Shown piece by piece: positions 40,156-50,177 of a DNA stretch of 64,000 nucleotides; the stretch's first letter is position 1, and each line of letters begins with the position of its first letter. Position numbers and translations under genes: made by a program. The stretch covers positions 1 through 64,000 of the forward strand of contig VKHL01000062.1 in assembly GCA_015146655.1 (NCBI GenBank), given 5' to 3'. The stretch is from Ochromonas danica (lineage: Eukaryota; Sar; Chrysophyceae; Chromulinales; Chromulinaceae). The notes under the pieces are model-generated. The model was not told where the DNA came from and did no database searches. It saw nothing but the letters and a program-made list of their open reading frames with translations.

Positions 40156-40545
40156 ATGGCGGAGATCATTGACTATGATAAAGCAATGGAACAAGTGGGT
40201 GGTGATGTAGACTTCTTGAAGGAAGTTCTGGGCGATCTCCTTCAAGAAGCAGACGAAGCGGAGAGTCAGCTCAACACTTACGTTAAAGAAGAAAATGCTG
40301 ACGAAGTGCGAAAAGCTGCACACCGTATAAAGGGATCAGCTTCTTACTTATTCTGTGAAAGATTGAGGAAAGTTGCCTTTGCTTTGCAAGACAAAGCAGA
40401 TGAGATTGTTGCATTGAATAAGAAAGACGACAGTGCGGACGAGAAGCTTTCTCTTTGGAATGCTATTCGTGGGCTCTTCCCTGACTACTGTTCTGAACTC
40501 GAAGCGCTTAAATCAAAGTTAATAGAACTTGATCTTCATCCTTAA
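40156..40545 (+). CDS. Single-domain HPt phosphotransfer protein
   Basis: Single-exon, 129 residues, of which nearly all is one HPt four-helix domain. The phospho-accepting histidine is His56 in KAAHRIKGSASYLF, the family's H-x-x-K-G motif. HPt proteins of this size (YPD1 type) carry phosphate between the receiver domain of a hybrid histidine kinase and a response regulator. No kinase or regulator lies in this window. The start ATG sits in a good context (AAATCATGGCGG). The gene is free-standing in a 1.7 kb interval. Confidence 0.9.
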   Translation: MAEIIDYDKAMEQVGGDVDFLKEVLGDLLQEADEAESQLNTYVKEENADEVRKAAHRIKGSASYLFCERLRKVAFALQDKADEIVALNKKDDSADEKLSLWNAIRGLFPDYCSELEALKSKLIELDLHP

Positions 40546-40993
40546 GTAACCTATATACTACCTACTTCCCTTGTTATAAAAGAATTATGGAATCTCACTT
40601 CACTCTGGAAGCTTAAGTCTTGTTGTGGGATTTTGATAATCACTTGTTCATGGTTCCCTTCCATCTTAAGAGCGATCAACTACTACAGGGGATGTTTGTT
40701 AGGCAATGCCATAGTAGTTTAACTTTTAACAGATTTGATAATGTTTCTTAAGGTGAGTTCCCCCAAAGGGAATATTGTAGTGAGTGTAACTCGGACATTG
40801 TTTCATGAACCATGCAGTTATAGTAACTATTGGGTAAAGTGGCGCTAATAAAGAGAGAGTCGATGGAGAGACACAAAAGCAAACAGGATGTTTGTGTTGT
40901 TTGGGAAGGTGTTGATGGGAAGTTAAAGATGGCGCAGAGGTGGTTTGCTGCAGCAGGCGCCGGGGAGAGCGACTTCACAATCAAAGAACCAAG
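40546..40993. other. Intergenic region
   Basis: About 450 bases between tandem genes. A short minus-strand ORF (40748-40984) overlaps the expected promoter of the AAA gene and looks spurious. Confidence 0.45.
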
Positions 40994-42414
40994 ATGAGTG
41001 GCTGGTTTGGTCGATGGTTGTACTCCGTCCCACCTCCTTCTTCGTCTGCCATGGCAATCAATGGGTCGTCCTCTAGCAGTGGGTCATCCAGAGGTGCCAG
41101 GTCGGAACTCACCATCTTTGTCTTGGAAGTGACCAAGCTGATGGTTGGAGCAGGTGTTGCTTATTACTTGGGCAAAGTCCTTGCCAAGGAGCTGTCCAAG
41201 ATTCTCAATGCAGAGCAAGGAGATCCTAATGCGATTGCTGCTGTGAAGGCCTCCTTAGCAAAGAAACTTCGCCGTCCTGAGATTGAGACCATGACCTTCG
41301 ATGCATATGAGATGCGTATTATTCCTGAAGTCGTTGGTGCAGAAGAAATCACCACTGGCTTTAAGGACATTGGAGGTCTAGATGACGCTATCGAGGAGGT
41401 GCAAGACAATGTAGTCTTACCTCTTCAGATCTGGAGGCATCACAAGAGCTACGCCTCCATTTCTCCCTGCCCCAGTGGCATGCTCCTCTACGGTCCTCCA
41501 GGCACTGGAAAGACCTTGATTGCCAAGGCGATTGCTAAAGGTTAGTGCATCTTTTGCTCTCTTCGAATTGGTTCATGAATCTCATCTGTTGTGCTGGCGA
41601 TTGCCATAGAGGCGGGGGCGACTTTTATTTCCATTAAGGCTGATGTCTTCTTGGACAAGTTTGTGGGAGAAAGTGAGAAGTTAGCGGCAGCTATATTCAA
41701 GCTGGGTCGTAAACTTGCTCCGTCTATCATCTTTATTGATGAGATTGAGACATTGCTGCAGAAGCGCACTGGTGATTCTCATCATGTCGTCAACTCCATT
41801 CAAGGCATCTTCTTGAGTGAATGGGATGGTTTATCTGTTCCAAACCAAAGTAGTGATGCGGGAGCTTTAGACCATGGACCTGTCGTGGTGTTAGGCGCAA
41901 CAAATCGGCCGCAGGATCTTGATGCTGCCTTCCTTCGTCGCATGCCTGTCAAGCTCGCCGTGCCTTTGCCCGATACTGCAGCTCGTGTGGCTATTCTACA
42001 GGCTCAACTGCGCAACGAGCAAGTGACACCTGATGTCGACCTCGTGTACTTGGCGGAGGCTTTGAATGGCTGCTCGGGGGCAGATATCAAGGAGCTTATC
42101 CGTATGGCTTCCTTGAAGAGAACAAAGGAAATAACTGCTCTGGCACAGAAAGCCATTGTGGAAGGACAGGGTCACACTGTTGGACATTTGGAAAACCGAC
42201 CTTTAAATATGGCTGACTTTGAAGTTGCACTTCAGAAATTCGCTGTGAGAGGTGAGGAAATGTTTGATTTGATTTTCACCTTCTTGTCTTAGCCATATTT
42301 ATGATGTGACTGACCTCTGTCTTAATAGATTCGCAAGTGAATGCTTTCAAGGCTCAATCACGTGGAGAGAGCTTCAATGAGGCGTTTAAGCGCTTATTCT
42401 CCAATCAGGCTTAA
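40994..42414 (+). CDS. Msp1/ATAD1-type AAA ATPase
   Basis: Three exons, 40994-41540, 41610-42251 and 42329-42414, all in phase, giving 424 residues. An N-terminal hydrophobic segment (FVLEVTKLMVGAGVAYYLG) anchors the protein. One AAA domain follows, with Walker A GPPGTGKT, Walker B SIIFIDEIE, sensor ATNRPQDLDAAFLRRM and a C-terminal helix bundle ending FKRLFSNQA. The DIGGLDDAIEEVQDNVVLPL linker helix and single anchor are typical of Msp1/ATAD1. These enzymes pull mislocalised tail-anchored proteins out of the mitochondrial outer or peroxisomal membrane. The domain order and size (yeast Msp1 is about 360 residues) support this over other AAA families. A Ser/Gly-rich stretch before the anchor is an extension. 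Confidence 0.88.
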
Positions 42415-42779
42415 TCTGCTTCTATTTAAAGTGCTGTACATATGAGCGTGAGACTGACTGACTAATTGTAGGGGACAGTCATAGAGTCAGAGATTGGAGA
42501 GTTGTCGCAAACATGTCTAGATAGTGCGTAGCTCACATGTGAACATAATAAAGTTACCCATCTCACCATTACTCTTTCAAAATCCATTATCCAAAATCCA
42601 TTCAAAACAAGAACTAGAATGGTGGTCATTTCCTTTTCCACAAACGTCTGATTTCCCATTCCACTCCAGTTTTAGTGTACAACACAAACAAAATTAGTGG
42701 ACTCACCTGAACAAAAGTAAAAGTAAATCAGCCATCGCAACAAAGTTGCTGTCCATAAAAAAGGCAAAAACTATCGGAG
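42415..42779. other. Intergenic region between AAA gene and tRNA
   Basis: About 365 bases with no convincing gene. It includes an inverted stretch ATTACTCTTTCAAAATCCAT-like near 42575 and the tRNA terminator. Confidence 0.4.
42766..42770 (-). terminator. RNA polymerase III terminator of tRNA-Gly
   Basis: Five T residues on the minus strand (AAAAA on the plus strand) lie nine bases past the tRNA 3' end, the usual stop signal for RNA polymerase III. Confidence 0.8.
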
Positions 42780-42850
42780 TGCGCCAAGGGGGAATCGAAC
42801 CCCCAGCTCAACCTTGGAAGGGTTACATGTTACCACTACACCATTGGCAC
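42780..42850 (-). tRNA. tRNA-Gly (anticodon UCC)
   Basis: A full cloverleaf reads on the minus strand. The acceptor stem is GTGCCAA / TTGGCGC with one G-U pair and discriminator A. The D stem is GTGT/ACAT. The anticodon stem is TAACC/GGTTG with loop CTTCCAA, giving anticodon UCC (glycine). The T arm is GGGGG-TTCGATT-CCCCC. There is no intron and no encoded CCA. It lies 65 bases from the divergent SAP-domain gene. Confidence 0.95.
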
Positions 42851-42914
42851 TCATGTTGATGATGTGAAGTTGTCAAATAGAATGTAACATAACAGACAGA
42901 GATGAAAATGGGTC

Positions 42915-43616
42915 ATGGTCACACAACAAACAACAATGACACTAGCCATTCTCCTTCTATTTCAGCTCTTTCTTTGCTGTCGCATTGATGGATTCCGTAT
43001 AGTTGGACAATTTAATGGTCATAGGCAACAGTTTTTGTGCATGTCTTCTTGGCAAAAGCCTGGCTCCCCTTCCCCCCAGCGACAAGGGCATCAGCATCAT
43101 CCACCAAGAAGTCCTTCCAATCCTTCCCAAGCACCCAAACCACAGAAAAACTCAGCCTTTGACGAGAATAATCACTTAAGCAAGGAGTACCTGGAGTCGA
43201 ATTGGAAGACTGGCTATGTCTTCATCGAGCGCAAGCAACGCCACACAATGCGCAGACATGACCCTTGGTGGATGCTCGACTCCGAGCTAACCAATCCTCG
43301 CATCCTGCCTGTTCACAGACCTTGGTGGAGGGAGCGTAATGAAGAGGTGGATGGCAATTGGAAGGTCGCGGAACTGCGCCTCGAAGCAGTGCGTCGCGGT
43401 CTCTCTTCGCATGGACTGAAGAAGGATCTGGTCGAAAGGATCAACGAGTCTTATCAAAGGTATCGTTTAGGTGATGATAATTTCACTGCTGCACACTTCC
43501 ATGAAGAGGAAGTACACAGTGGAGGAGAAGCAGGGACTCGAGCGGCTGCGCGAAAGCGATGCTTCCCGGAGCATTACGAGGACGGCAGCTTGGACAGTTA
43601 TAACCCTCCAATATAA
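42915..43616 (+). CDS. SAP-domain protein with plastid-type leader
   Basis: Single-exon, 233 residues from ATG 42915; ATG 42936 is an alternative that starts right at the signal peptide. The leader TLAILLLFQLFLCCRIDG is followed by Phe, as expected for import into a complex plastid. A basic, Pro/Ser-rich transit-like stretch follows. The middle has a conserved-looking W-rich segment (ESNWKTGYVFIERKQR, DPWWMLDSELTNPR, PVHRPWWRER). Near residues 155-185 a SAP motif (WKVAELRLEAVRRGLSSHGL, then KKDLVERI) indicates nucleic-acid binding. Plastid nucleoid proteins of plants also carry SAP domains, so a role in plastid DNA or RNA binding is inferred. Confidence 0.8.
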   Translation: MVTQQTTMTLAILLLFQLFLCCRIDGFRIVGQFNGHRQQFLCMSSWQKPGSPSPQRQGHQHHPPRSPSNPSQAPKPQKNSAFDENNHLSKEYLESNWKTGYVFIERKQRHTMRRHDPWWMLDSELTNPRILPVHRPWWRERNEEVDGNWKVAELRLEAVRRGLSSHGLKKDLVERINESYQRYRLGDDNFTAAHFHEEEVHSGGEAGTRAAARKRCFPEHYEDGSLDSYNPPI

Positions 43617-43959
43617 TGTTTAATATCTGGACCATACATAGTGAGCAGTGCCCTGTATGTTTCCGGGGAGCTGTATATATCTTTGTTGTGTGTGAGTGTA
43701 AATAGCGACCACCGATAATGATGAGATAAGAGAAGATAAAACCTGTGACATGATTATGCTTATCTTAATGACTTCACAAAAAAACACAGTTTATCAAAAA
43801 GGATCACGTCAGCGAGAGAGGCCTCTACATTTTTCACACCACAGCGCAACGACTCTGACCACTAACTACGATTAAAATGACAGCTAGTGACAAGAACTCA
43901 TTACCTGCACCAACATACAGCTTACCACCGAGAGCCTCTTCCGCCAGTCCCTCACAGCT
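43617..43959. other. Convergent 3' region
   Basis: About 340 bases between two convergent stop codons. 3' UTR-like, with nothing further seen. Confidence 0.5.
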
Positions 43960-45311
43960 TCAACCATAGAAGATCTCCATGCCAACCTTATGCAAGTTGG
44001 CAAAGGTCACTTGAAAGGCTTCCTGATAACCGCGTTGGTCATACACAAGACCATGATCTTCGAAGAACTTCTTAACGCGAGGAGAGATGATAGGGTGGCG
44101 GAATTGAGGCATGCATGGGAACAAATGATGCTCAATCTGGAAGTTCAAGTAGCCCATTAACCAGTTGACAATGGAGAAGGGGCCTGGCTTGACATTCATG
44201 GTATACATAGAAGCATAACGAATCCAGTCCATATCAGTATTATCCTTAGGAACGACACCAAGATGGGTATGCGACAAGGCGAAGTGGATGAAGATATAAT
44301 TGGCAGATGTCCAGTTGTAGGCCAGGTAAAGCAGCGCTGATTTACCCAAACCAAAGTGGAAAGTGATAAGATAAGTCCACAGCAAATAGCGAAGGATAAG
44401 CATGGAAAGCTCCAAGTACTCCTTCTTGCGGAGCATATGTCGAGGATGCAAGTAGAACTGCCAGCCAGCAGCGACCAGAGAGGTTGTGATCGCTGGGAAA
44501 AGGACAGCTTGCATGGATAACCAAGCCTTGTGTGAGAAGCCAAGCTTACCGGCCATCTTCTCAGAGAAAGCAACGAGTGGCAAGGTGTTCAAATCAACGT
44601 CATAACCCACTTTCTGAGGCATGGTGTGATGGCGGTTATGCTGAGAGCGCCACCAAGAGGCACTCATACCACAACCCACACCATACAAGAAGATCTGGAA
44701 GAACTTGTCCAGACCCACATGGCCTAATCAACAGGCAAGCACACAAACACATGAACAAAGTAAAATGAAGAGCTGATAATATGTCTATGTCTTCGTATCT
44801 TACCAGTCATTGAGTAGTGGCCTCCTTCATGCATAAGCCATCCACAACGTCCTTGACCAAAGGCCATAAAGATGATACCCAGGACCAAGTGGTTTTGACG
44901 CAGCAGGTAGATACCTGCCGCATAGAGGAAGAAGACCTCCAGGATGCGGTAGATAGTGTGAGGGATGGAGCAATCAAAGAGACCTTCCTTCTCCAGCTCT
45001 TGAGTAAATTTTTCAAAGTCAGCCAAGAGCTTTTCTTGACCAGGCAGGGGATGAGACTGCTTTAATTCCTTTTCCTCTGCCTTGCGATGAGGCAGACTGT
45101 TCATGTACTTCTTCACTTGGGGAGAGCGGATGTGGAACTGATTGAATGCTTGAGTACCATCAAATCCTTTTCCGGCATAGAAGTTGATAATCGATCCTCC
45201 AGGATGCTTCAAATCCGTCACATCGTAGAAGACGCCTTCAATGAGGACTTCCTTCTTCTCAGTGGCATCATTACCTGGTTGTGTCTTAGAGCTTTCTCCT
45301 CCCTTTCCCAT
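43960..45311 (-). CDS. Front-end acyl desaturase with cytochrome b5 domain, second copy type
   Basis: Two exons, 45311-44804 and 44723-43960, giving 423 residues. The b5 domain has DLKHPGGSIINFYAGKGFDG. The desaturase boxes are HEGGH, HNRHH and QIEHH. The surrounding sequence (GWLMHEGGHYSMTG, GCGMSASWWRSQHNRHH and DVDLNTLPLVAF) is the type found in algal acyl-CoA delta-6-like or delta-8-like front-end desaturases. It differs clearly from the other desaturase in this window, whose boxes are HDFLHH and HNSHH. Regioselectivity cannot be read from sequence alone. It probably acts in the ER on long-chain polyunsaturated fatty acids. Both proteins begin MGKGG. The short b5 domain is joined almost directly to the desaturase. 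Confidence 0.86.
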
Positions 45312-45681
45312 GATGAAAATGTCAGTGGCCTTAAAGGTGGGTTTAAATATCTCGTAGGATGACTAGATCTCGATGGATCTGATCTGATTGATGATTCGCG
45401 GACGTGATGATGCCTGGCTGGGGCGAGGTGTGAGTCAGTCCTGTAGAAAGCGACTTAAAACTAAAGAAATCCCACTTTTCTTCTGTTTTGGAGGTAGTGC
45501 AGGCAGCCGCCACATCGATTTGAAGCGGTTTGGTTTGCAGTTGAATTGATTCTGAATTGAATCTAGATGATGCCATACCAGAGCAATTACGAAGTTGCTA
45601 TTGTTTAGTTAGGATATTACAGTATGTAAAGTCGCTGGTTAGCCAGTCCATTTCTCCCGATGAAGTAAAACAAGGGTCTGC
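45312..45681. other. Intergenic region upstream of the second desaturase
   Basis: About 370 bases between the desaturase start and the Arp3 stop, both on the minus strand. No gene seen; it should carry the desaturase promoter. Confidence 0.45.
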
Positions 45682-47266
45682 CTAGAGAGAAGCCGAGAAG
45701 ACGGGGCTGTGGCGGGCAATGCGAGGTCCTTCTTCTTCATATTGAGCCTTCGTGTGACAGACACGATAGAACTCGGGCTGCCAAGAAAAAGAAGAACGAA
45801 TTAGCTACCATAAGGAAATATTCTAAACACAAACATATGCTTACCGTGGACGCAAGCATGGATCCACCAAACCACACGGCATATCTCTGCATAGGATGAC
45901 TGACCACATTCACCTCGATAGCTGGGGGAGGAGAGGTTTGCACATGTAACGTCGACAAGCGAGCAATGTTAGCCTAGATCGTGCAAGAAACGAAATAAAA
46001 CTCAATGACACTCAAGACAGCATGACAACAAGACGGATGATCACCTGCATACGAACGTCCACAATGCCCTTAATATCTCTCTGTAATCGTCTACCAAAAT
46101 CTTTGAACATGGTTGTGCCTCCTGAGAGCACAATATTCTTATATAGGGAGCGGCGAACATCGATGGGACACTTCATGATGCTGTCATCGACAACCTGAGG
46201 CAAAGGGGTGGTGAAGTCAGAGGAGAAGATCTCGGGGTTGAAGAACACCTCAGGGCCCAAAAACCTCTCATAGCCCACTTCGCAAACATACTCTTGTCCT
46301 GTGGCACGCTTCTTTCCGGCGTACGTCTTGAAGTACTTCTCAGGCTTGCCATCATATTTGCCATATTCTTTAACCAGGTCAGGGCAGACATAGCAATACA
46401 TCTCCTTGATGCGCTTGGCAACCTCCAGCGAGTCTTCGGCAGGAACAGGCTCCTTACGATCGCGCATCAATTGTTGAATATAAGAAGTGATAGTGCGCCC
46501 TGCCAATGGAATGTGTTGAATACATGAACCAATAACATATCCATCAGCCACGGGGATGACGTGGGTCACACCATCACCAGAGTCAATTACTGTGCCAGAC
46601 AGCGAGCGCTCCTTGATCTACGGCATATAAGAATCAAATTTTGGTTAGCCGACGAAAGATGTTTGACTCGAATTAAATATCATAAACAATACAAGCGCAT
46701 CACTTCCCACACACAAGAAGAGAAAACAGACTCACCGTAGTGGAAGACCAAGATGCCGCCAAAGCCAAGACAGCTTGCACGGCAATATACAAGCCGGGCA
46801 CATTGAAGGTCTCAAACATAATTTCTGCAGTGTACTCGCGGTTCTCCGGCGGGTTGAGCGGAGGTTCTGTGAGGAGGACGAAGTGGTCCTCGGGCTCACA
46901 GCGAAGATATTCAAACATACAGCGTTGCCATAAGCGCTCCATATTATCCCAGTTATCAATCAGACCATGTCGAATGGGGTAATTAATTTGATGAGTGGTG
47001 GAGTTGGCAAAGGCGGCGTCGCCAATATGGAAATCCAGATCATCAATACCATCTTGTTTGCCGCGGACACCTCCTTCCTCAGCCTTCGTCGCTAACACAG
47101 TGGGAATAATATACTGAGGCTCTACATTGCCTGAGTACCCCATCTTCGTGTACCTTTCAATCCACAAGGAAGATCTAGCTTCAGGGGGTGCAAGAGGAAC
47201 AAGCAAAAGGAAATAGAGTGCTTACCCTGTACCATTATCAATTACAACCGGAGGTTTATGTGCCAT
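45682..47266 (-). CDS. ARP3: Arp3, actin-related protein of the Arp2/3 complex
   Basis: Five exons with consistent phases: 47266-47226, 47153-46736, 46617-46045, 45973-45845 and 45777-45682. They give exactly 418 residues, the usual Arp3 length. Diagnostic stretches include [94 protein letters not shown] and [20 protein letters not shown]. The protein binds ATP and with Arp2 nucleates branched actin filaments. The short first exon and 72-base first intron are typical of this gene in many eukaryotes. It is divergent from the GH16 gene, with 302 bases between starts. The C-terminus ends HSPVFSASL. Confidence 0.96.
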
Positions 47267-47568
47267 GGTAATAGGATTAAAAGAGGAAGATGATTTCTTC
47301 TAGGGAAAGGATGAAAAGAATTCAATCGCTCCGATCCTCAGCTTCGGATCTTCCCTTCCTGTCCTGGTAATCTGGACCCCTAGCCTGGAAGTGGAGGCTG
47401 TGGGGAAAGGGGAGTTTATTGGGAGAAACATGCTCTTTACATGTCGGCAAAGCAGACTTTTACAATGTGCCTCAAGAGTGTGCTGCCCCACTTCTTCTCC
47501 CATTGATCGGCTCGACCTGCTCGACCACCTCGACCACCTTGACCCGGAGCGATCAAGATTGGGTGGAA
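47267..47568. promoter_or_regulatory. Divergent promoter region, Arp3 and GH16 gene
   Basis: 302 bases between two divergent start codons. It contains a simple CGACC repeat near 47509-47545 (TCGACC steps) close to the GH16 start. No sharper motif is seen. Confidence 0.4.
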
Positions 47569-49426
47569 ATGTTAACTCTTTTACTTTCCTTCACTTTCCT
47601 ATCTTTCCTTCATGCTGGATGGATTGATCCTGACACGCCCAGCGATCAGCGTCAAACAATCAATCTCTTCAATGGGCAACCCTATGATCTTGTTATGTCC
47701 GATGAATTTAATCGGGCTGGAAGGAAATTCAAAAATGGCTATGATCCCATGTGGACTGGAATTGATCGTTCTGACGATGATCAGACGGCTAGTGGCCGTA
47801 AATCCCTTCAGTTCTACAACTCTTCTTACATCACCACCGCTAATGGAAGTTTGATCATCTCCACCACCACAGAGGACACCAAATGGAAAGGATGGAATCC
47901 ATATAAGAAGAGGTACGAAACCATGAGTCGTCACTTCCGTTCTGGTATGTTGCAAAGCTGGAACAAGTTCTGCTTCACGGGAGGGATTATGGAAGTGGAT
48001 GTGCAGTTCCCCGGCAGACATGACATAGGTGGACTATGGCCAGCAGTGTGGTTGTTAGGGAATTTAGGTCGTGCGACGTTTGAAGCCAGTACAAATTTGA
48101 TGTGGCCATGGAGCTATGATCGTTGCGATCGCGCGCTCCAGAAGGCTCAAGAGATCTCTGGCTGCGATATCACCTCTCATTTTGATTTGCACCCACAACA
48201 AGGACGCGGTGCAACAGAGATTGATATAGTGGAGATTATGCCTGGTCCCAATACTCCCTTACCTATAGTGAAGAACAATGTCACTCGTCCGTACAACTCC
48301 ATGACTTTACAAATTGCACCGGGCATTCCTTCTGCAAAGCGAAGGCCCTTCTCAGGTACTCCATTAACTTGCTCATATTTATGCACTTTTCGCATGGTAA
48401 ATATCCTAACTCTCATCTTTGGCTTCTTTAGGCACTCTTCCTGAATGGGGATTTCATTGGTACAACATGTCCTTTGGTCCCAACACTTCTATTAACCCTT
48501 TCTTCTATGGCACCTATCTTGCCCCCACCAGTTCAAGGGAGCCTATTGCTCGCTCGAAAGAAGAGTCCTATCAATGCGATGCGCTGTCTTCGATGACTAC
48601 CCTCAATGCCTCCTATTGGTCTCGGATGCACACCTTCCGTCTGGAATGGGAGCCGGGAAGAAATGGTAGTCTTCGTTGGTACATAGATGGTGTTAAACGC
48701 TTCGAAGTGTTAGGTAAGACGCTTGAAGAGCAAGGAACTATGATTCCCACAGAGCCTAGTTATGTGATCTTCAACACAGCCATTTCCACCTCTTGGGGCT
48801 TTCCTAATCCGCCTCCCGGCTGCGATTATGACCATGGTTACGACTGCAAAAGTCCTACAACACAGTGTGGCTTTAACCCTGGATTTTGCCGTACCCTTCC
48901 AGCAGAGTTTAAGATCGATTATGTTCGCATATATCAGAATAAAGCCGATCCCAAGCACAGTGTCGGCTGCAATCCAAAGGCTTTCCCGACCAAACGCTTC
49001 ATAATGGCACATGAATACAGATACAAGTCCACGCATGATGTACATGCTTTGAAACCTACATTGAATGGTGGTGCACATTGTTTATCGGGCCAAACGGGAA
49101 GCTCTTCTCGTTGTGGTGAGGGAGAATGTGTTAATTCTCGTTGCCGTTGCAAGAAAGGTTGGACTGGACCAACTTGCTTGGTACCTGCCTATGAGAATGA
49201 TGAACCTGATTGGGATGCAGAGGAATGGATTCCTTACAATAGCCCTTACATTCCTTCCCCCCTTTTGTATGCTTGCATAGCCTTCGCTGTGGCGGTCGTG
49301 GTGACAGCTTACTTTGCTTTGCGATCACGCAAGCGCCATGAGAAGGATAGTCGTGGAGGCTATCTGCCTGTGCCCAATGAAGATCGTGGCAAGGAAGCCT
49401 ATGGAGCCACAGAAACTCAAGCTTAA
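47569..49426 (+). CDS. KRE6/SKN1-like GH16 beta-glucan protein
   Basis: Two exons, 47569-48355 and 48432-49426, giving 593 residues from the ATG of MLTLLLSFTFLSFLHAG, a signal peptide. The GH16-like domain spans most of the protein. FNRAGRKF, FTGGIMEVDVQFPG and GLWPAVWLLGNLG lead to the catalytic core ATEIDIVEIMPG, the E-x-D-x-x-E motif. HTFRLEWEPG and SYVIFNTAISTSW follow. An EGF-like cysteine knot (CGEGECVNSRCRCKKGWTGPTC) precedes one transmembrane helix (ACIAFAVAVVVTAYFAL) and a short tail. In diatoms and oomycetes KRE6/SKN1 homologues add beta-1,6 branches to storage or wall beta-glucans, so a chrysolaminarin or wall role is inferred. Confidence 0.9.
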
Positions 49427-50177
49427 CATAGATTGTTAGACTCTTTCTCACCCATCTTCTCCTTTTTTGTTACCCTTTTTCTTCCCATTGTTCATAGCCT
49501 AACCGCTTTCTTGCTCTTCCAGTGCATTGTCTGTTCTGTCTGGCTCTCATTGCTTGTCTGTGGATTCTTTTCAATGAAGTTAACCGCAACGACCCAAATA
49601 AGCAAGCTAGATAGAGCTAAATTAAAATGACAAGAATTGAAGTTTAACATCTTCCATTACATATTTAGTTGAAACTACACATAACTAATAGCTTCTAGCA
49701 TGATATATGGATATCCACTTGTGTGTGTTGAGAGGTAAAAAGCTGTTTTCAGCAGGAAAGCGATTGAAACTCCACTGAACTAGGTAAGTCAGCGCATATT
49801 TCTGATTCATTCCTAATCTTCCAAACTTGCACTATTTCAAAATCTTCTTTCATATTCTACGTAATAGGTTGAGACTATATCATCTTATATCGCTTAGAAT
49901 TATGCAAAACTAAACAGAATTGATAGAAATAAGGGTGGGCCAGTTTTAACGCCTCAATCAAAACTGAACATATTATATAATTGAAGCAATATATTATATA
50001 TATAATATAATTATATGAAGCACATATATAATCAATCTGTTTTAAAAACGACAGGGAAAGGTGTATGTGGAAAACTAATTTCATCATATCAAAAGTCGTA
50101 AATTCAAAGTTTTCCAGCTCTTAAAAGTCGAGAAAACGGTTGCAAATCGGAAATCACATCACGGACTTGCTGCTTGA
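49427..50177. other. AT-rich intergenic region
   Basis: About 750 bases. The part from roughly 49965 to 50035 is almost pure A/T with TATATAT and ATATTATATAT steps. No gene is seen. It may be a promoter-proximal AT island or a matrix-attachment-like site. Confidence 0.5.
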
